Shown here in pieces: positions 1 to 11,195 of a stretch of DNA of 64,000 nt. Below the pieces are notes generated by a model. The model was not told the origin of the DNA. It did not search any database and saw nothing but the letters and a program-made list of their open reading frames with translations. Position numbers and translations under genes: made by a program. Position 1 is the first letter of the stretch; the number at the start of each line of letters is the position of its first letter. Source of the DNA: Azolla caroliniana (taxonomy: Eukaryota > Polypodiophyta); contig JBHGNT010000046.1 of NCBI GenBank assembly GCA_043228905.1, forward strand, positions 62,001 to 126,000, in the 5' to 3' direction.

Positions 1-895
1 TTTTTAATTCGATATCATAGCTAGCGTTGTTAGCTTCGATTCGCATGTTTGAACACAAAAATCCGATAGCACACGAGCCAGGTATGAACATTTTAATTTA
101 CTCAAGGGCTTCTCTCAACTCCCTCCTAAAATTTGGTAATTTCATCATGTCTTTCGACCTGAGTTTCAAAATCTCGATTTTTTAATTCCATAGCATAGCT
201 AGTGCTGTTAGCTTCGATTCGCATGTTTGAACACAAACATCCGATATCACACGAGCAAGGAATGAACATTTTAATTTACTCAAGGGCTCCTCTCAACTCA
301 CTCCTCAAATTTGCTAATTTCGTCATGTCTCTCGACCTGAGTTTCAAAATCTTGATTTTTTAATTCCATATCATAGCTAGCGTTGTCAGCTTTGATTCGC
401 ATGTTTGAACACAGATATCCGATATCACACGAGCCAGGTATGAACATTTTAATTTACTCAAGGGCTCCTTTCAACTCACTCCTCAAATTTGGTAATTTCG
501 TCATGTCTCTCGACCTGAGTTTTAAAATCTTGATTTTCTAATTCCATATCATAGCTAGCGTTGTTAGCTTCGATTCGCATGTTTGAACACAAAAATTCGA
601 TATCACACTCGCCAGGTATGAACATTTTAATTTACTCAAGGGCTCCTCTCAACTGACTCCTCAAATTTGGTAATTGCGTCATGTCTCTCGACCTGAGTTT
701 CAAAATCTTGATTTTTTAATTCGATATCATAGCTAGCGTTGTTAGCTTCGATTCGCATGTTTGAACACAGAAATCCGATATCACACGAGCAAGGTATGAA
801 CATTTTGTTTTACTCAAGGGCTCCTCTCAACTCCCTCCTCATGTTTGGTAATTTCGTCATGTCTCTCGACCTGAGTTTCAAAATCTTGATTTTTT

Positions 896-1124
896 AATTC
901 CATATCATAGCTAGCGTTGTTAGCTTCGATTCGCATGTTTGAACACAAACATCCGATATTACACGAGCCAGGTATTAACATTGTATGTTACTCAAGGGCT
1001 CCTCTCAACTCCCTCCTAAAATTTGGTAATTTTATCATTTACCCACTAGCTCTTCTCAACTCACTCCTCAAATTTGGTAATTTCGTCATGTCTCTCGACC
1101 TGAGTTTCAAAATCTTGATTTTTT
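896..1124 (+). repeat. Long (229-bp) monomer 1 of 10
   Basis: AATTC at 896 is followed by the next AATTC at 1125, a spacing of 229 = 178 + 51. The extra 51 bp is a tandem duplication of the segment running from TTTAC through AATTTGGTAATTT to TCA. The first copy has CTCAAGGGCTCC and CCTAAAATTTGG. The second has CCCACTAGCTCTTC and CCTCAAATTTGG, close to the CCTACTAGCTCTTCC variant of other monomers. Confidence 0.95.
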
Positions 1125-1302
1125 AATTCCATATCATAGCTAGCGCTGTTAGCTTCGATTCGCATGTTTGAACAACAAAATCCGATATCACACGAGCAAG
1201 GTATGAACATTTTGTTTTACTCAAGGGCTCCTCTCAACTCCCTCCTCATGTTTGGTAATTTCGTCATGTCTCTCGACCTGAGTTTCAAAATCTTGATTTT
1301 TT

Positions 1303-1531
1303 AATTCCATATCATAGCTAGCGTTGTTAGCTTCGATTCGCATGTTTGAACACAAACATCCGATATTACACGAGCCAGGTATTAACATTGTATGTTACTC
1401 AAGGGCTACTCTCAACTCCCTCCTAAAATTTGTTAATTTCATCATTTACCCACTAGCTCTTCTCAACTCACTCCTCAAATTTGGTAATTTCGTCATGTCT
1501 CTCGACCTGAGTTTCAAAATCTTGATTTTTT
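1303..1531 (+). repeat. Long (229-bp) monomer 2 of 10
   Basis: It has the same internal 51-bp duplication as the monomer at 896, but the first copy ends TTTGTTAATTTCATCA rather than TTTGGTAATTTTATCA. This marks a second long-monomer subtype, also seen at 3007, 5601 and 9009. One normal monomer separates it from the preceding long one. Confidence 0.94.
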
Positions 1532-2599
1532 AATGCCATATCATAGCTAGCGTTGTTAGCTTCGATTCGCATATTTGAACACAAAAATCCGATATCACAC
1601 GACCCACGTATGAACATTTTAATTTACCTCCAAGCTATTCTCTACTGACTCCTCAAATTTGCTAATTTCGTCATGTCTCTCGACCTGAGTTTCAAAATCT
1701 TGATTTTTTAATGCTATATCATAGCTAGCGTTGTTAGCTTCGATTCGCATGTTTGAACACAAACATCCGATAGCACACGAGCCAGGTATGAACATTTTCA
1801 TTTACCTCCAAGCTATTCTCAACTTACTCCTCAAATTTGCTAATTTCATCAAGTCTCTTGACCTGAGTTTCAAAAACTTGATTTTTTAATTCTATATCAT
1901 AGCTAGCGTTGTTAGCTGCGATTCGCATGTTTGACCACAAAAATCCGATATCACACGAGCCAGGTATGAACATTTTAATTTTCCTACTAGCTCTTCCCAA
2001 CTCACTCCTCAAATTTGGTAATTTCGTCATGTCTCTCGACCTGAGTTTCAAAATCTTGATTTTTTATTTCTATATCATAGCTAGCGTTGTTAGCTTCGAT
2101 TCGCATGTTTGAACACAAAAATGCGATATAACACGAGCCAGGTATGAACATTTTAATTTACCTCCAAGCTATTCTCAACTGTCTCCTCATATTTGCTAAT
2201 TTCATCATGTCTCTCGACCTGAGTTTCAAAATCTTGATTTTTTAATTCTATATCATAGCTAGCGTTGTTAGCTTCGATTAGCATGTTTGAACACAAAAAT
2301 TCGATATCACACTCGCCAGGTATGAACATTTTAATTTACTCAAGGGCTCCTCTCAACTCACTCCTCAAATTTGGTAATTTCGTCATGTCTCTCGACCTGA
2401 GTTTCAAAATCTTGATTTTTTAATTCGATATCATAGCTAGCGTTGTTAGCTTCGATTCGCATGTTTGAACACAGAAATCCGATATCACACGAGCAAGGTA
2501 TGAACATTTTGTTTTACTCAAGGGCTCCTCTCAACTCCCTCCTCATGTTTGGTAATTTCGTCATGTCTCTCGACCTGAGTTTCAAAATCTTGATTTTTT

Positions 2600-2828
2600 A
2601 ATTCCATATCATAGCTAGCGTTGTTAGCTTCGATTCGCATGTTTGAACACAAACATCCGATATTACACGAGCCAGGTATTAACATTGTATGTTACTCAAG
2701 GGCTCCTCTCAACTCCCTCCTAAAATTTGGTAATTTTATCATTTACCCACTAGCTCTTCTCAACTCACTCCTCAAATTTGGTAATTTCGTCATGTCTCTC
2801 GACCTGAGTTTCAAAATCTTGATTTTTT
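2600..2828 (+). repeat. Long (229-bp) monomer 3 of 10
   Basis: First subtype (TTTGGTAATTTTATCA). It is part of the second long-normal-long trio in the 23-mer unit (2600-3235). Confidence 0.94.
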
Positions 2829-3006
2829 AATTCCATATCATAGCTAGCGCTGTTAGCTTCGATTCGCATGTTTGAACAACAAAATCCGATATCACACGAG
2901 CAAGGTATGAACATTTTGTTTTACTCAAGGGCTCCTCTCAACTCCCTCCTCATGTTTGGTAATTTCGTCATGTCTCTCGACCTGAGTTTCAGAATCTTGA
3001 TTTTTT

Positions 3007-3235
3007 AATTCCATATCATAGCTAGCGTTGTTAGCTTCGATTCGCATGTTTGAACACAAACATCCGATATTACACGAGCCAGGTATTAACATTGTATGTT
3101 ACTCAAGGGCTCCTCTCAACTCCCTCCTAAAATTTGTTAATTTCATCATTTACCCACTAGCTCTTCTCAACTCACTCCTCAAATTTGGTAATTTCGTCAT
3201 GTCTCTCGACCTGAGTTTCAAAATCTTGATTTTTT
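3007..3235 (+). repeat. Long (229-bp) monomer 4 of 10
   Basis: Second subtype (TTTGTTAATTTCATCA). Its neighbour upstream carries a private CAGAATCTTG change (about 2991). Confidence 0.94.
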
Positions 3236-5193
3236 AATTCCATATCATAGCTAGCGCTGTTAGCTTCGATTCGCATGTTTGAACACAAAAATCCGATATC
3301 ACACGAGCAAGGTATGAACATTTTGTTTTACTCAAGGGCTCCTCTCAACTCCCTACTCATGTTTGGTAATTTCGTCATGTCTCTCGACCTGAGTTTCAAA
3401 ATTTTGATTTTTTAATTCCATAGCATAGCTAGTGTTGTTAGCTTCGATTCGCATGTTTGAGCACAGAAATCCGATATCACACGAGCCACGTATGAACATT
3501 TTAATTTACTCAAGGGCTCCTCTCAACTCACTACTGAAATTTGGTAATTTCATCATGTCTCTCGACCTGAGTTTCAAAATCTTGATTTTTTAATTCTATA
3601 TCATAGCTAGCGTTGTTAGCTTCGATTCGCATGTTTGAACACAAAAATCCGATATTACACGAGCCAGGTATGAACATTGTATTTTACTCAAGGGCTCCTC
3701 TCAACTCCCACGTAAAATTTGGTAATTTCATCATGTCTTTCGACCTGAGTTTCAAAATCTCGATTTTTTAATTCCATATCATAGCTAGCGCTGTTAGCTT
3801 CGATTCGCATGTTTGAACACAAAAATCCGATATCACACGAGCAAGGTATGAACATTTTGTTTTACTCAAGGGCTCCTCTCAACTCCCTACTCATGTTTGG
3901 TAATTTCGTCATGTCTCTCGACCTGAGTTTCAAAATCTTGATTTTTTAATTCCATATCATAGCTAGTGCTGTTAGCTTCGATTCGCATGTTTGAACACAA
4001 AAATGCGATATAACACGAGCCAGGTATGAACATTTTAATTTACCTCCAAGCTATTCTCAACTGTCTCCTCAAATTTGCTAATTTCATCATGTCTCTCGAC
4101 CTGAGTTTCAAAATCTTGATTTTTTAATTCTATATCATAGCTAGCGTTGTTAGCTTCGATTCGCATGTTTGAACACAAAAATTCGATATCACACTCGCCA
4201 GGTATGAACATTTTAATTTACTCAAGGGCTCCTCTCAACTCACTCCTCAAATTTGGTAATTTCGTCATGTCTCTCGACCTGAGTTTCAAAATCTTGATTT
4301 TTTAATTCGATATCATAGCTAGCGTTGTTAGCTTCGATTCGCATGTTTGAACACAAAAATCCGATAGCACACGAGCCAGGTATGAACATTTTAATTTACT
4401 CAAGGGCTTCTCTCAACTCCCTCCTAAAATTTGGTAATTTCATCATGTCTTTCGACCTGAGTTTCAAAATCTCGATTTTTTAATTCCATAGCATAGCTAG
4501 TGCTGTTAGCTTCGATTCGCATGTTTGAACACAAACATCCGATATCACACGAGCAAGGAATGAACATTTTAATTTACTCAAGGGCTCCTCTCAACTCACT
4601 CCTCAAATTTGCTAATTTCGTCATGTCTCTCGACCTGAGTTTCAAAATCTTGATTTTTTAATTCCATATCATAGCTAGCGTTGTCAGCTTTGATTCGCAT
4701 GTTTGAACACAGATATCCGATATCACACGAGCCAGGTATGAACATTTTAATTTACTCAAGGGCTCCTTTCAACTCACTCCTCAAATTTGGTAATTTCGTC
4801 ATGTCTCTCGACCTGAGTTTTAAAATCTTGATTTTCTAATTCCATATCATAGCTAGCGTTGTTAGCTTCGATTCGCATGTTTGAACACAAAAATTCGATA
4901 TCACACTCGCCAGGTATGAACATTTTAATTTACTCAAGGGCTCCTCTCAACTGACTCCTCAAATTTGGTAATTGCGTCATGTCTCTCGACCTGAGTTTCA
5001 AAATCTTGATTTTTTAATTCGATATCATAGCTAGCGTTGTTAGCTTCGATTCGCATGTTTGAACACAGAAATCCGATATCACACGAGCAAGGTATGAACA
5101 TTTTGTTTTACTCAAGGGCTCCTCTCAACTCCCTCCTCATGTTTGGTAATTTCGTCATGTCTCTCGACCTGAGTTTCAAAATCTTGATTTTTT

Positions 5194-5422
5194 AATTCCA
5201 TATCATAGCTAGCGTTGTTAGCTTCGATTCGCATGTTTGAACACAAACATCCGATATTACACGAGCCAGGTATTAACATTGTATGTTACTCAAGGGCTCC
5301 TCTCAACTCCCTCCTAAAATTTGGTAATTTTATCATTTACCCACTAGCTCTTCTCAACTCACTCCTCAAATTTGGTAATTTCGTCATGTCTCTCGACCTG
5401 AGTTTCAAAATCTTGATTTTTT
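5194..5422 (+). repeat. Long (229-bp) monomer 5 of 10
   Basis: First subtype. It is the copy of 896-1124 at the 4298-bp HOR offset. Confidence 0.94.
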
Positions 5423-5600
5423 AATTCCATATCATAGCTAGCGCTGTTAGCTTCGATTCGCATGTTTGAACAACAAAATCCGATATCACACGAGCAAGGT
5501 ATGAACATTTTGTTTTACTCAAGGGCTCCTCTCAACTCCCTCCTCATGTTTGGTAATTTCGTCATGTCTCTCGACCTGAGTTTCAAAATCTTGATTTTTT

Positions 5601-5829
5601 AATTCCATATCATAGCTAGCGTTGTTAGCTTCGATTCGCATGTTTGAACACAAACATCCGATATTACACGAGCCAGGTATTAACATTGTATGTTACTCAA
5701 GGGCTCCTCTCAACTCCCTCCTAAAATTTGTTAATTTCATCATTTACCCACTAGCTCTTCTCAACTCACTCCTCAAATTTGGTAATTTCGTCATGTCTCT
5801 CGACCTGAGTTTCAAAATCTTGATTTTTT
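5601..5829 (+). repeat. Long (229-bp) monomer 6 of 10
   Basis: Second subtype. It is the copy of 1303-1531 at the 4298-bp HOR offset, with GGCTCC where the other has GGCTAC. Confidence 0.94.
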
Positions 5830-6541
5830 AATGCCATATCATAGCTAGCGTTGTTAGCTTCGATTCGCATATTTGAACACAAAAATCCGATATCACACGA
5901 CCCACGTATGAACATTTTAATTTACCTCCAAGCTATTCTCAACTGACTCCTCAAATTTGCTAATTTCGTCATGTCTCTCGACCTGAGTTTCAAAATCTTG
6001 ATTTTTTAATGCCATATCATAGCTAGCGTTGTTAGCTTCGATTCGCATGTTTGAACACAAACATCCGATAGCACACGAGCCAGGTATGAACATTTTCATT
6101 TACCTCCAAGCTATTCTCAACTTACTCCTCAAATTTGCTAATTTCATCAAGTCTCTTGACCTGAGTTTCAAAAACTTGATTTTTTAATTCTATATCATAG
6201 CTAGCGTTGTTAGCTGCGATTCGCATGTTTGACCACAAAAATCCGATATCACACGAGCCAGGTATGAACATTTTAATTTTCCTACTAGCTCTTCCCAACT
6301 CACTCCTCAAATTTGGTAATTTCGTCATGTCTCTCGACCTGAGTTTCAAAATCTTGATTTTTTATTTCTATATCATAGCTAGCGTTGTTAGCTTCGATTC
6401 GCATGTTTGAACACAAAAATGCGATATAACACGAGCCAGGTATGAACATTTTAATTTACCTCCAAGCTATTCTCAACTGTCTCCTCAAATTTGCTAATTT
6501 CATCATGTCTCTCGACCTGAGTTTCAAAATCTCGATTTTTT

Positions 6542-7482
6542 AATTCCATAGCATAGCTAGTGCTGTTAGCTTCGATTCGCATGTTTGAACACAAACATCC
6601 GATATCACACGAGCAAGGAATGAACATTTTAATTTACTCAAGGGCTCCTCTCAACTCACTCCTCAAATTTGCTAATTTCGTCATGTCTCTCGACCTGAGT
6701 TTCAAAATCTTGATTTTTTAATTCCATATCATAGCTAGCGTTGTCAGCTTTGATTCGCATGTTTGAACACAGATATCCGATATCACACGAGCCAGGTATG
6801 AACATTTTAATTTACTCAAGGGCTCCTTTCAACTCACTCCTCAAATTTGGTAATTTCGTAATGTCTCTCGACCTGAGTTTCAAAATCTTGATTTTTTAAT
6901 TCCATATCATAGCTAGCGTTGTTAGCTTCGATTCGCATGTTTGAACACAAAAATTCGATATCACACTCGCCAGGTATGAACATTTTAATTTACTCAAGGG
7001 CTCCTCTCAACTCACTCCTCAAATTTGGTAATTGCGTCATGTCTCTCGACCTGAGTTTCAAAATCTTGATTTTTTAATTCGATATCATAGCTAGCGTTGT
7101 TAGCTTCGATTCGCATGTTTGAACCCAGAAATCCGATATCACACGAGCAAGGTATGAACATTTTGTTTTACTCAAGGGCTCCTCTCAACTCCCTCCTCAT
7201 GTTTGGTAATTTCGTCATGTCTCTCGACCTGAGTTTCAAAATCTTGATTTTTTAATTCCATATCATAGCTAGCGTTGTTAGCTTCGATTCGCATGTTTGA
7301 ACACAAACATCCGATATTACACGAGCCAGGTATTAACATTGTATGTTACTCAAGGGCTCCTCTCAACTCCCTCCTAAAATTTGGTAATTTTATCATTTAC
7401 CCACTAGCTCTTCTCAACTCACTCCTCAAATTTGGTAATTTCGTCATGTCTCTCGACCTGAGTTTCAAAATCTTGATTTTTT
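6542..7482 (+). repeat. Block A, truncated re-copy of monomers 2-6
   Basis: Five monomers (4 x 178 + 229 = 941 bp) match 184-1124 at offset 6358 and 4482-5422 at offset 2060. The order of diagnostic variants is kept: CATAGCATAG/TGCTG, GTCAGCTTTG with ACAGATATCC, the ACTCGCC monomer, the ACAGAAATCC-type monomer (here CCCAGAAATCC), then a long monomer. The next monomer is again a first-type monomer, so the 23-mer order is broken here. Confidence 0.92.
7254..7482 (+). repeat. Long (229-bp) monomer 7 of 10
   Basis: First subtype. It is the last monomer of the 6542-7482 re-copy and lacks the usual second-subtype partner downstream. Confidence 0.94.
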
Positions 7483-8601
7483 AATTCGATATCATAGCTA
7501 GCGCTGTTAGCTTCGATTCGCATGTTTGAACACAAAAATCCGATAGCACACGAGCCAGGTATGAACATTTTAATTTACTCAAGGGCTCCTCTCAACTCCC
7601 TCCTAAAATTTGGTAATTTCATCATGTCTTTCGACCTGAGTTTCAAAATCTCGATTTTTTAATTCCATAACATAGCTAGTGCTGTTAGCTTCGATTCGCA
7701 TGTTTGAACACAAACATCCGATATCACACGAGCAAGGAATGAACATTTTAATTTACTCAAGGGCTCCTCTCAACTCACTCCTCAAATTTGCTAATTTCGT
7801 CATGTCTCTCGACCTGAGTTTCAAAATCTTGATTTTTTAATTCCATATCATAGCTAGCGTTGTCAGCTTTGATTCGCATGTTTGAACACAGATATCCGAT
7901 ATCACACGAGCCAGGTATGAACATTTTAATTTACTCAAGGGCTCCTTTCAACTCACTCCTCAAATTTGGCAATTTCGTCATGTCTCTCGACCTGAGTTTC
8001 AAAATCTTGATTTTTTAATTCCATATCATAGCTAGCGTTGTTAGCTTCGATTCCCATGTTTGAACCCAAAAATTCGATATCACACTCGCCAGGTATGAAC
8101 ATTTTAATTTACTCAAGGGCTCCTCTCAATTGACTCCTCAAATTTGGTAATTGCGTCATGTCTCTCGACCTGAGTTTCAAAATCTTGATTTTTTAATTCG
8201 ATATCATAGCTAGCGTTGTTAGCTTCGATTCGCATGTTTGAACACAGAAATCCGATATCACACGAGCAAGGTATGAACATTTTGTTTTACTCAAGGGCTC
8301 CTCTCAACTCCCTCCTCATGTTTGGTAATTTCGTCATGTCTCTCGACCTGAGTTTCAAAATCTTGATTTTTTAATTCCATATCATAGCTAGCGTTGTTAG
8401 CTTCGATTCGCATGTTTGAACACAAACATCCGATATTACACGAGCGAGGTATTAACATTGTATGTTACTCAAGGGCTCCTCTCAACTCCCTCCTAAAATT
8501 TGGTAATTTTATCATTTACCCACTAGGTCTTCTCAACTCACTCCTCAAATTTGGTAATTTCGTCATGTCTCTCGACCTGAGTTTCAAAATCTTGATTTTT
8601 T
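7483..8601 (+). repeat. Block A, truncated re-copy of monomers 1-6
   Basis: Six monomers (5 x 178 + 229 = 1119 bp) match 6-1124 at offset 7477. The first, 7483-7660, looks chimeric. It has the AATTCGATATC start and CCGATAGCAC of monomer 1, but the GCGCTG normally found in monomer 7, as expected from an in-register crossover. Private changes include CATAACATAG (about 7670) and GATTCCCATG (about 8051). Confidence 0.9.
8373..8601 (+). repeat. Long (229-bp) monomer 8 of 10
   Basis: First subtype with two private changes, GAGCGAGG (about 8444) and CACTAGGTC (about 8521). It directly abuts the next long monomer. Confidence 0.94.
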
Positions 8602-8830
8602 AATTCCATATCATAGCTAGCGTTGTTAGCTTCGATTCGCATGTTTGAACACAAACATCCGATATTACACGAGCCAGGTATTAACATTGTATGTTACTCA
8701 AGGGCTCCTCTCAACTCCCTCCTAAAATTTGGTAATTTTATCATTTACCCACTAGCTCTTCTCAACTCACTCCTCAAATTTGGTAATTTCGTCATGTCTC
8801 TCGACCTGAGTTTCAAAATCTTGATTTTTT
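8602..8830 (+). repeat. Long (229-bp) monomer 9 of 10
   Basis: First subtype without the private changes of its left neighbour. With 8373-8601 it forms the only direct tandem of two long monomers in the window. Confidence 0.94.
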
Positions 8831-9008
8831 AATTCCATATCATAGCTAGCGCTGTTAGCTTCGATTCGCATGTTTGAACAACAAAATCCGATATCACACG
8901 AGCAAGGTATGAACATTTTGTTTTACTCAAGGGCTCCTCTCAACTCCCTCCTCATGTTTGGTAATTTCGTCATGTCTCTCGACCTGAGTTTCAAAATCTT
9001 GATTTTTT

Positions 9009-9237
9009 AATTCCATATCATAGCTAGCGTTGTTAGCTTCGATTCGCATGTTTGAACACAAACATCCGATATTACACGAGCCAGGTATTAACATTGTATG
9101 TTACTCAAGGGCTCCTCTCAACTCCCTCCTAAAATTTGTTAATTTCATCATTTACCCACTAGCTCTTCTCAACTCACTCCTCAAATTTGGTAATTTCGTC
9201 ATGTCTCTCGACCTGAGTTTCAAAATCTTGATTTTTT
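9009..9237 (+). repeat. Long (229-bp) monomer 10 of 10
   Basis: Second subtype and the last long monomer in the window. After 9238 the spacing is 178 bp to the right edge, apart from one 180-bp monomer. Confidence 0.94.
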
Positions 9238-9593
9238 AATTCCATATCATAGCTAGCGCTGTTAGCTTCGATTCGCATGTTTGAACACAAAAATCCGATA
9301 TCACACGAGCAAGGTATGAACATTTTGTTTTACTCAAGGGCTCCTCTCAACTCCCTACTCATGTTTGGTAATTTCGTCATGTCTCTCGACCTGAGTTTCA
9401 AAATTTTGATTTTTTAATTCCATAGCATAGCTAGTGTTGTTAGCTTCGATTCGCATGTTTGAGCACAGAAATCCGATATCACACGAGCCACGTATGAACA
9501 TTTTAATTTACTCAAGGGCTCCTCTCAACTCACTACTGAAATTTGGTAATTTCATCATGTCTCTCGACCTGAGTTTCAAAATCTTGATTTTTT

Positions 9594-11195
9594 AATTCTA
9601 TATCATAGCTAGCGTTGTTAGCTTCGATTCGCATGTTTGAACACAAAAATCCGATATCACACTCGCCAGGTATGAACATTTTAATTTACCTACTAACTCT
9701 TCCCAACTCACTCCTCAAATTTGGTAATTTCGTCATGTCTCTCGACCTGAGTTTCAAAATCTTGATTTTTTAATTGCATATCATAGCTAGCGTTGTTAGC
9801 TTCGATTCGCATGTTTGAGCACAAAAATTCGATATCACACTCGCCAGGTATGAACATTTTAATTTACTCAAGGCCTCCTCTCAACTAACTCCTCAAATTT
9901 GGTAATTTCGTCATGTCTCTCGACCTGAGTTTCAAAATCTTGATTTTTTAATTCCATATCATAGCTAGCGTTGTTAGCGTCGATTCGCATGTTTGAACAC
10001 AAAAATCCGATATCACACGAGCCAGGTATGAACATTTTAATTTTCCTACTAGCTCTTCCCAACTCACTCCTCAAATTTGGTAATTTCGTCATGTCTCTCG
10101 ACCTGAGTTTCAAAATCTTGATTTTTTAATTCCATATCATAGCTAGCGTTGTTAGCTTCGATTCGCATGTTTGAGCACAAAAATTCGATATCACACTCGC
10201 CAGGTATGAACATTTTAATTTACTCAAGGGCTCCTCTCAACTCACTCCTCAAATTTGGTAATTTCGTCATGTCTCTCGACCTGAGTTTCAAAATCTTGAT
10301 TTTTTAATTTGATATCATAGCTAGCGTTGATAGCTTCGATTCGCATGTTTGAACACAAAAATCCAATAGCACACGAGCCAGGTATGAACATTTTAATTTA
10401 CTCAAGGGCTCCTCTCAACTCACTCCTGAAATTTGGTAATTTCATCATGTCTCTCGACCTGAGTTTCAAAATCTTGATTTTTTAATTCCATATCATAGCT
10501 AGCGTTGTTAGCTTCGATTCGCATGTTTGAACACAAAAATCCGATATTACACGAGCCAGGTATGAACATTGTATTTTACTCAAGGGCTCCTCTCAACTCC
10601 CACGTAAAATTTGGTAATTTCATCATGTCTTTCGACCTGAGTTTCAAAATCTCGATTTTTTAATTCCATATCATAGCTAGCGCTGTTAGCTTCGATTCGC
10701 ATGTTTGAACACAAAAATCCGATATCACACGAGCAAGGTATGAACATTTTGTTTTACTCAAGGGCTCCTCTCAACTCCCTACTCATGTTTGGTAATTTCG
10801 TCATGTCTCTCGACCTGTGTTTCAAAATCTTGATTTTTTAATTCGATATCATAGCTAGCGTTGTTAGCTTCGATTCGCATGTTTGAACACAAAAATCCGA
10901 TATCACACGAGCCACGTATGAACATTTTAATTTTCCTACTAGCTCTTCCCAACTCACTCCTCAAATTTGCTAATTTCGTCATGTCTCTCGACCTGAGTTT
11001 CAAAATCTTGATTTTTTAATTGCATATTATAGCTAGCGTTGTTAGCTTCGATTCGCATGTTTGAACACAAAAATTCGATATCACACTCGCCAGGTATGAA
11101 CATTTTAATTTACTCAAGGGCTCCTCTCAACTGACTCCTCAAATTTGGTAATTGCGTCATGTCTCTCGACCTGAGTTTCAAAATCTTGATTTTTT
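9594..11195 (+). repeat. Block B, 9-monomer HOR copy 1 (1602 bp)
   Basis: The nine monomers in order are marked by: CCTACTAACTCTTCC; CAAGGCCTCC; GTTAGCGTCG; GAGCACAAAAATTCG; TTGATAGC with CCAATAGC; CCGATATTAC with CCCACGTAAA; GCGCTG with TTTGTTTTAC; CCTGTGTTTC followed by GAGCCACG/CCTACTAGC; and CATATTATAG with ATTCG. The same order restarts at 11196. Confidence 0.95.

Larger units (their letters stand above)
6..4303 (+). repeat. Block A, HOR copy 1: 23 monomers, 4298 bp
   Basis: This is a 23-monomer higher-order unit with four long (229-bp) monomers: 19 x 178 + 4 x 229 = 4298 bp. Its monomers are individually recognisable. The first has CCGATAGCACACGAGCC, the second CATAGCATAGCTAGTGCTG, the third GTTGTCAGCTTTG, the seventh GAACAACAAAATCC, the ninth GCATATTTG, and the eleventh GCTGCGATTCG with GACCAC. 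The same order restarts at 4304 with an exact offset of 4298. Monomers 5-8 and 14-17 within the unit are near-copies, so it contains an older internal duplication. Confidence 0.95.
4304..6541 (+). repeat. Block A, partial HOR copy 2 (monomers 1-12)
   Basis: This repeats 6-2243 at offset 4298, including both long monomers (5194 and 5601). The few differences noticed are 1409 (A) versus 5707 (C), 1643 (T) versus 5941 (A), GCTAT versus GCCAT just after 1710 and 6008, and CATATTTGC versus CAAATTTGC near 2190 and 6488. The copy stops after 12 monomers. Its last bases (CTCGATTTT instead of CTTGATTTT) already belong to the next segment, so the junction falls near 6530. Confidence 0.93.
8602..9593 (+). 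repeat. Block A, re-copy of monomers 15-19
   Basis: Five monomers (992 bp) match 2600-3591 at offset 6002: long, ACAACAAAATCC type, long, CTACTCATG type, then the GAGCACAGAAATCC/GAGCCACG type. This is the last stretch with 229-bp monomers. From about 9655 the sequence no longer follows monomer 20 of the left unit (CCGATATTAC) and enters block B. Confidence 0.9.

Noticed and set aside
917-9239. Ten plus-strand reading frames of 69 codons starting shortly after each long monomer begins
   Set aside because: They track exactly the ten 229-bp monomers and run out at the T-run of the next monomer. No codon-type variation, splice pattern or neighbouring gene supports coding. They are by-products of the 51-bp duplication.
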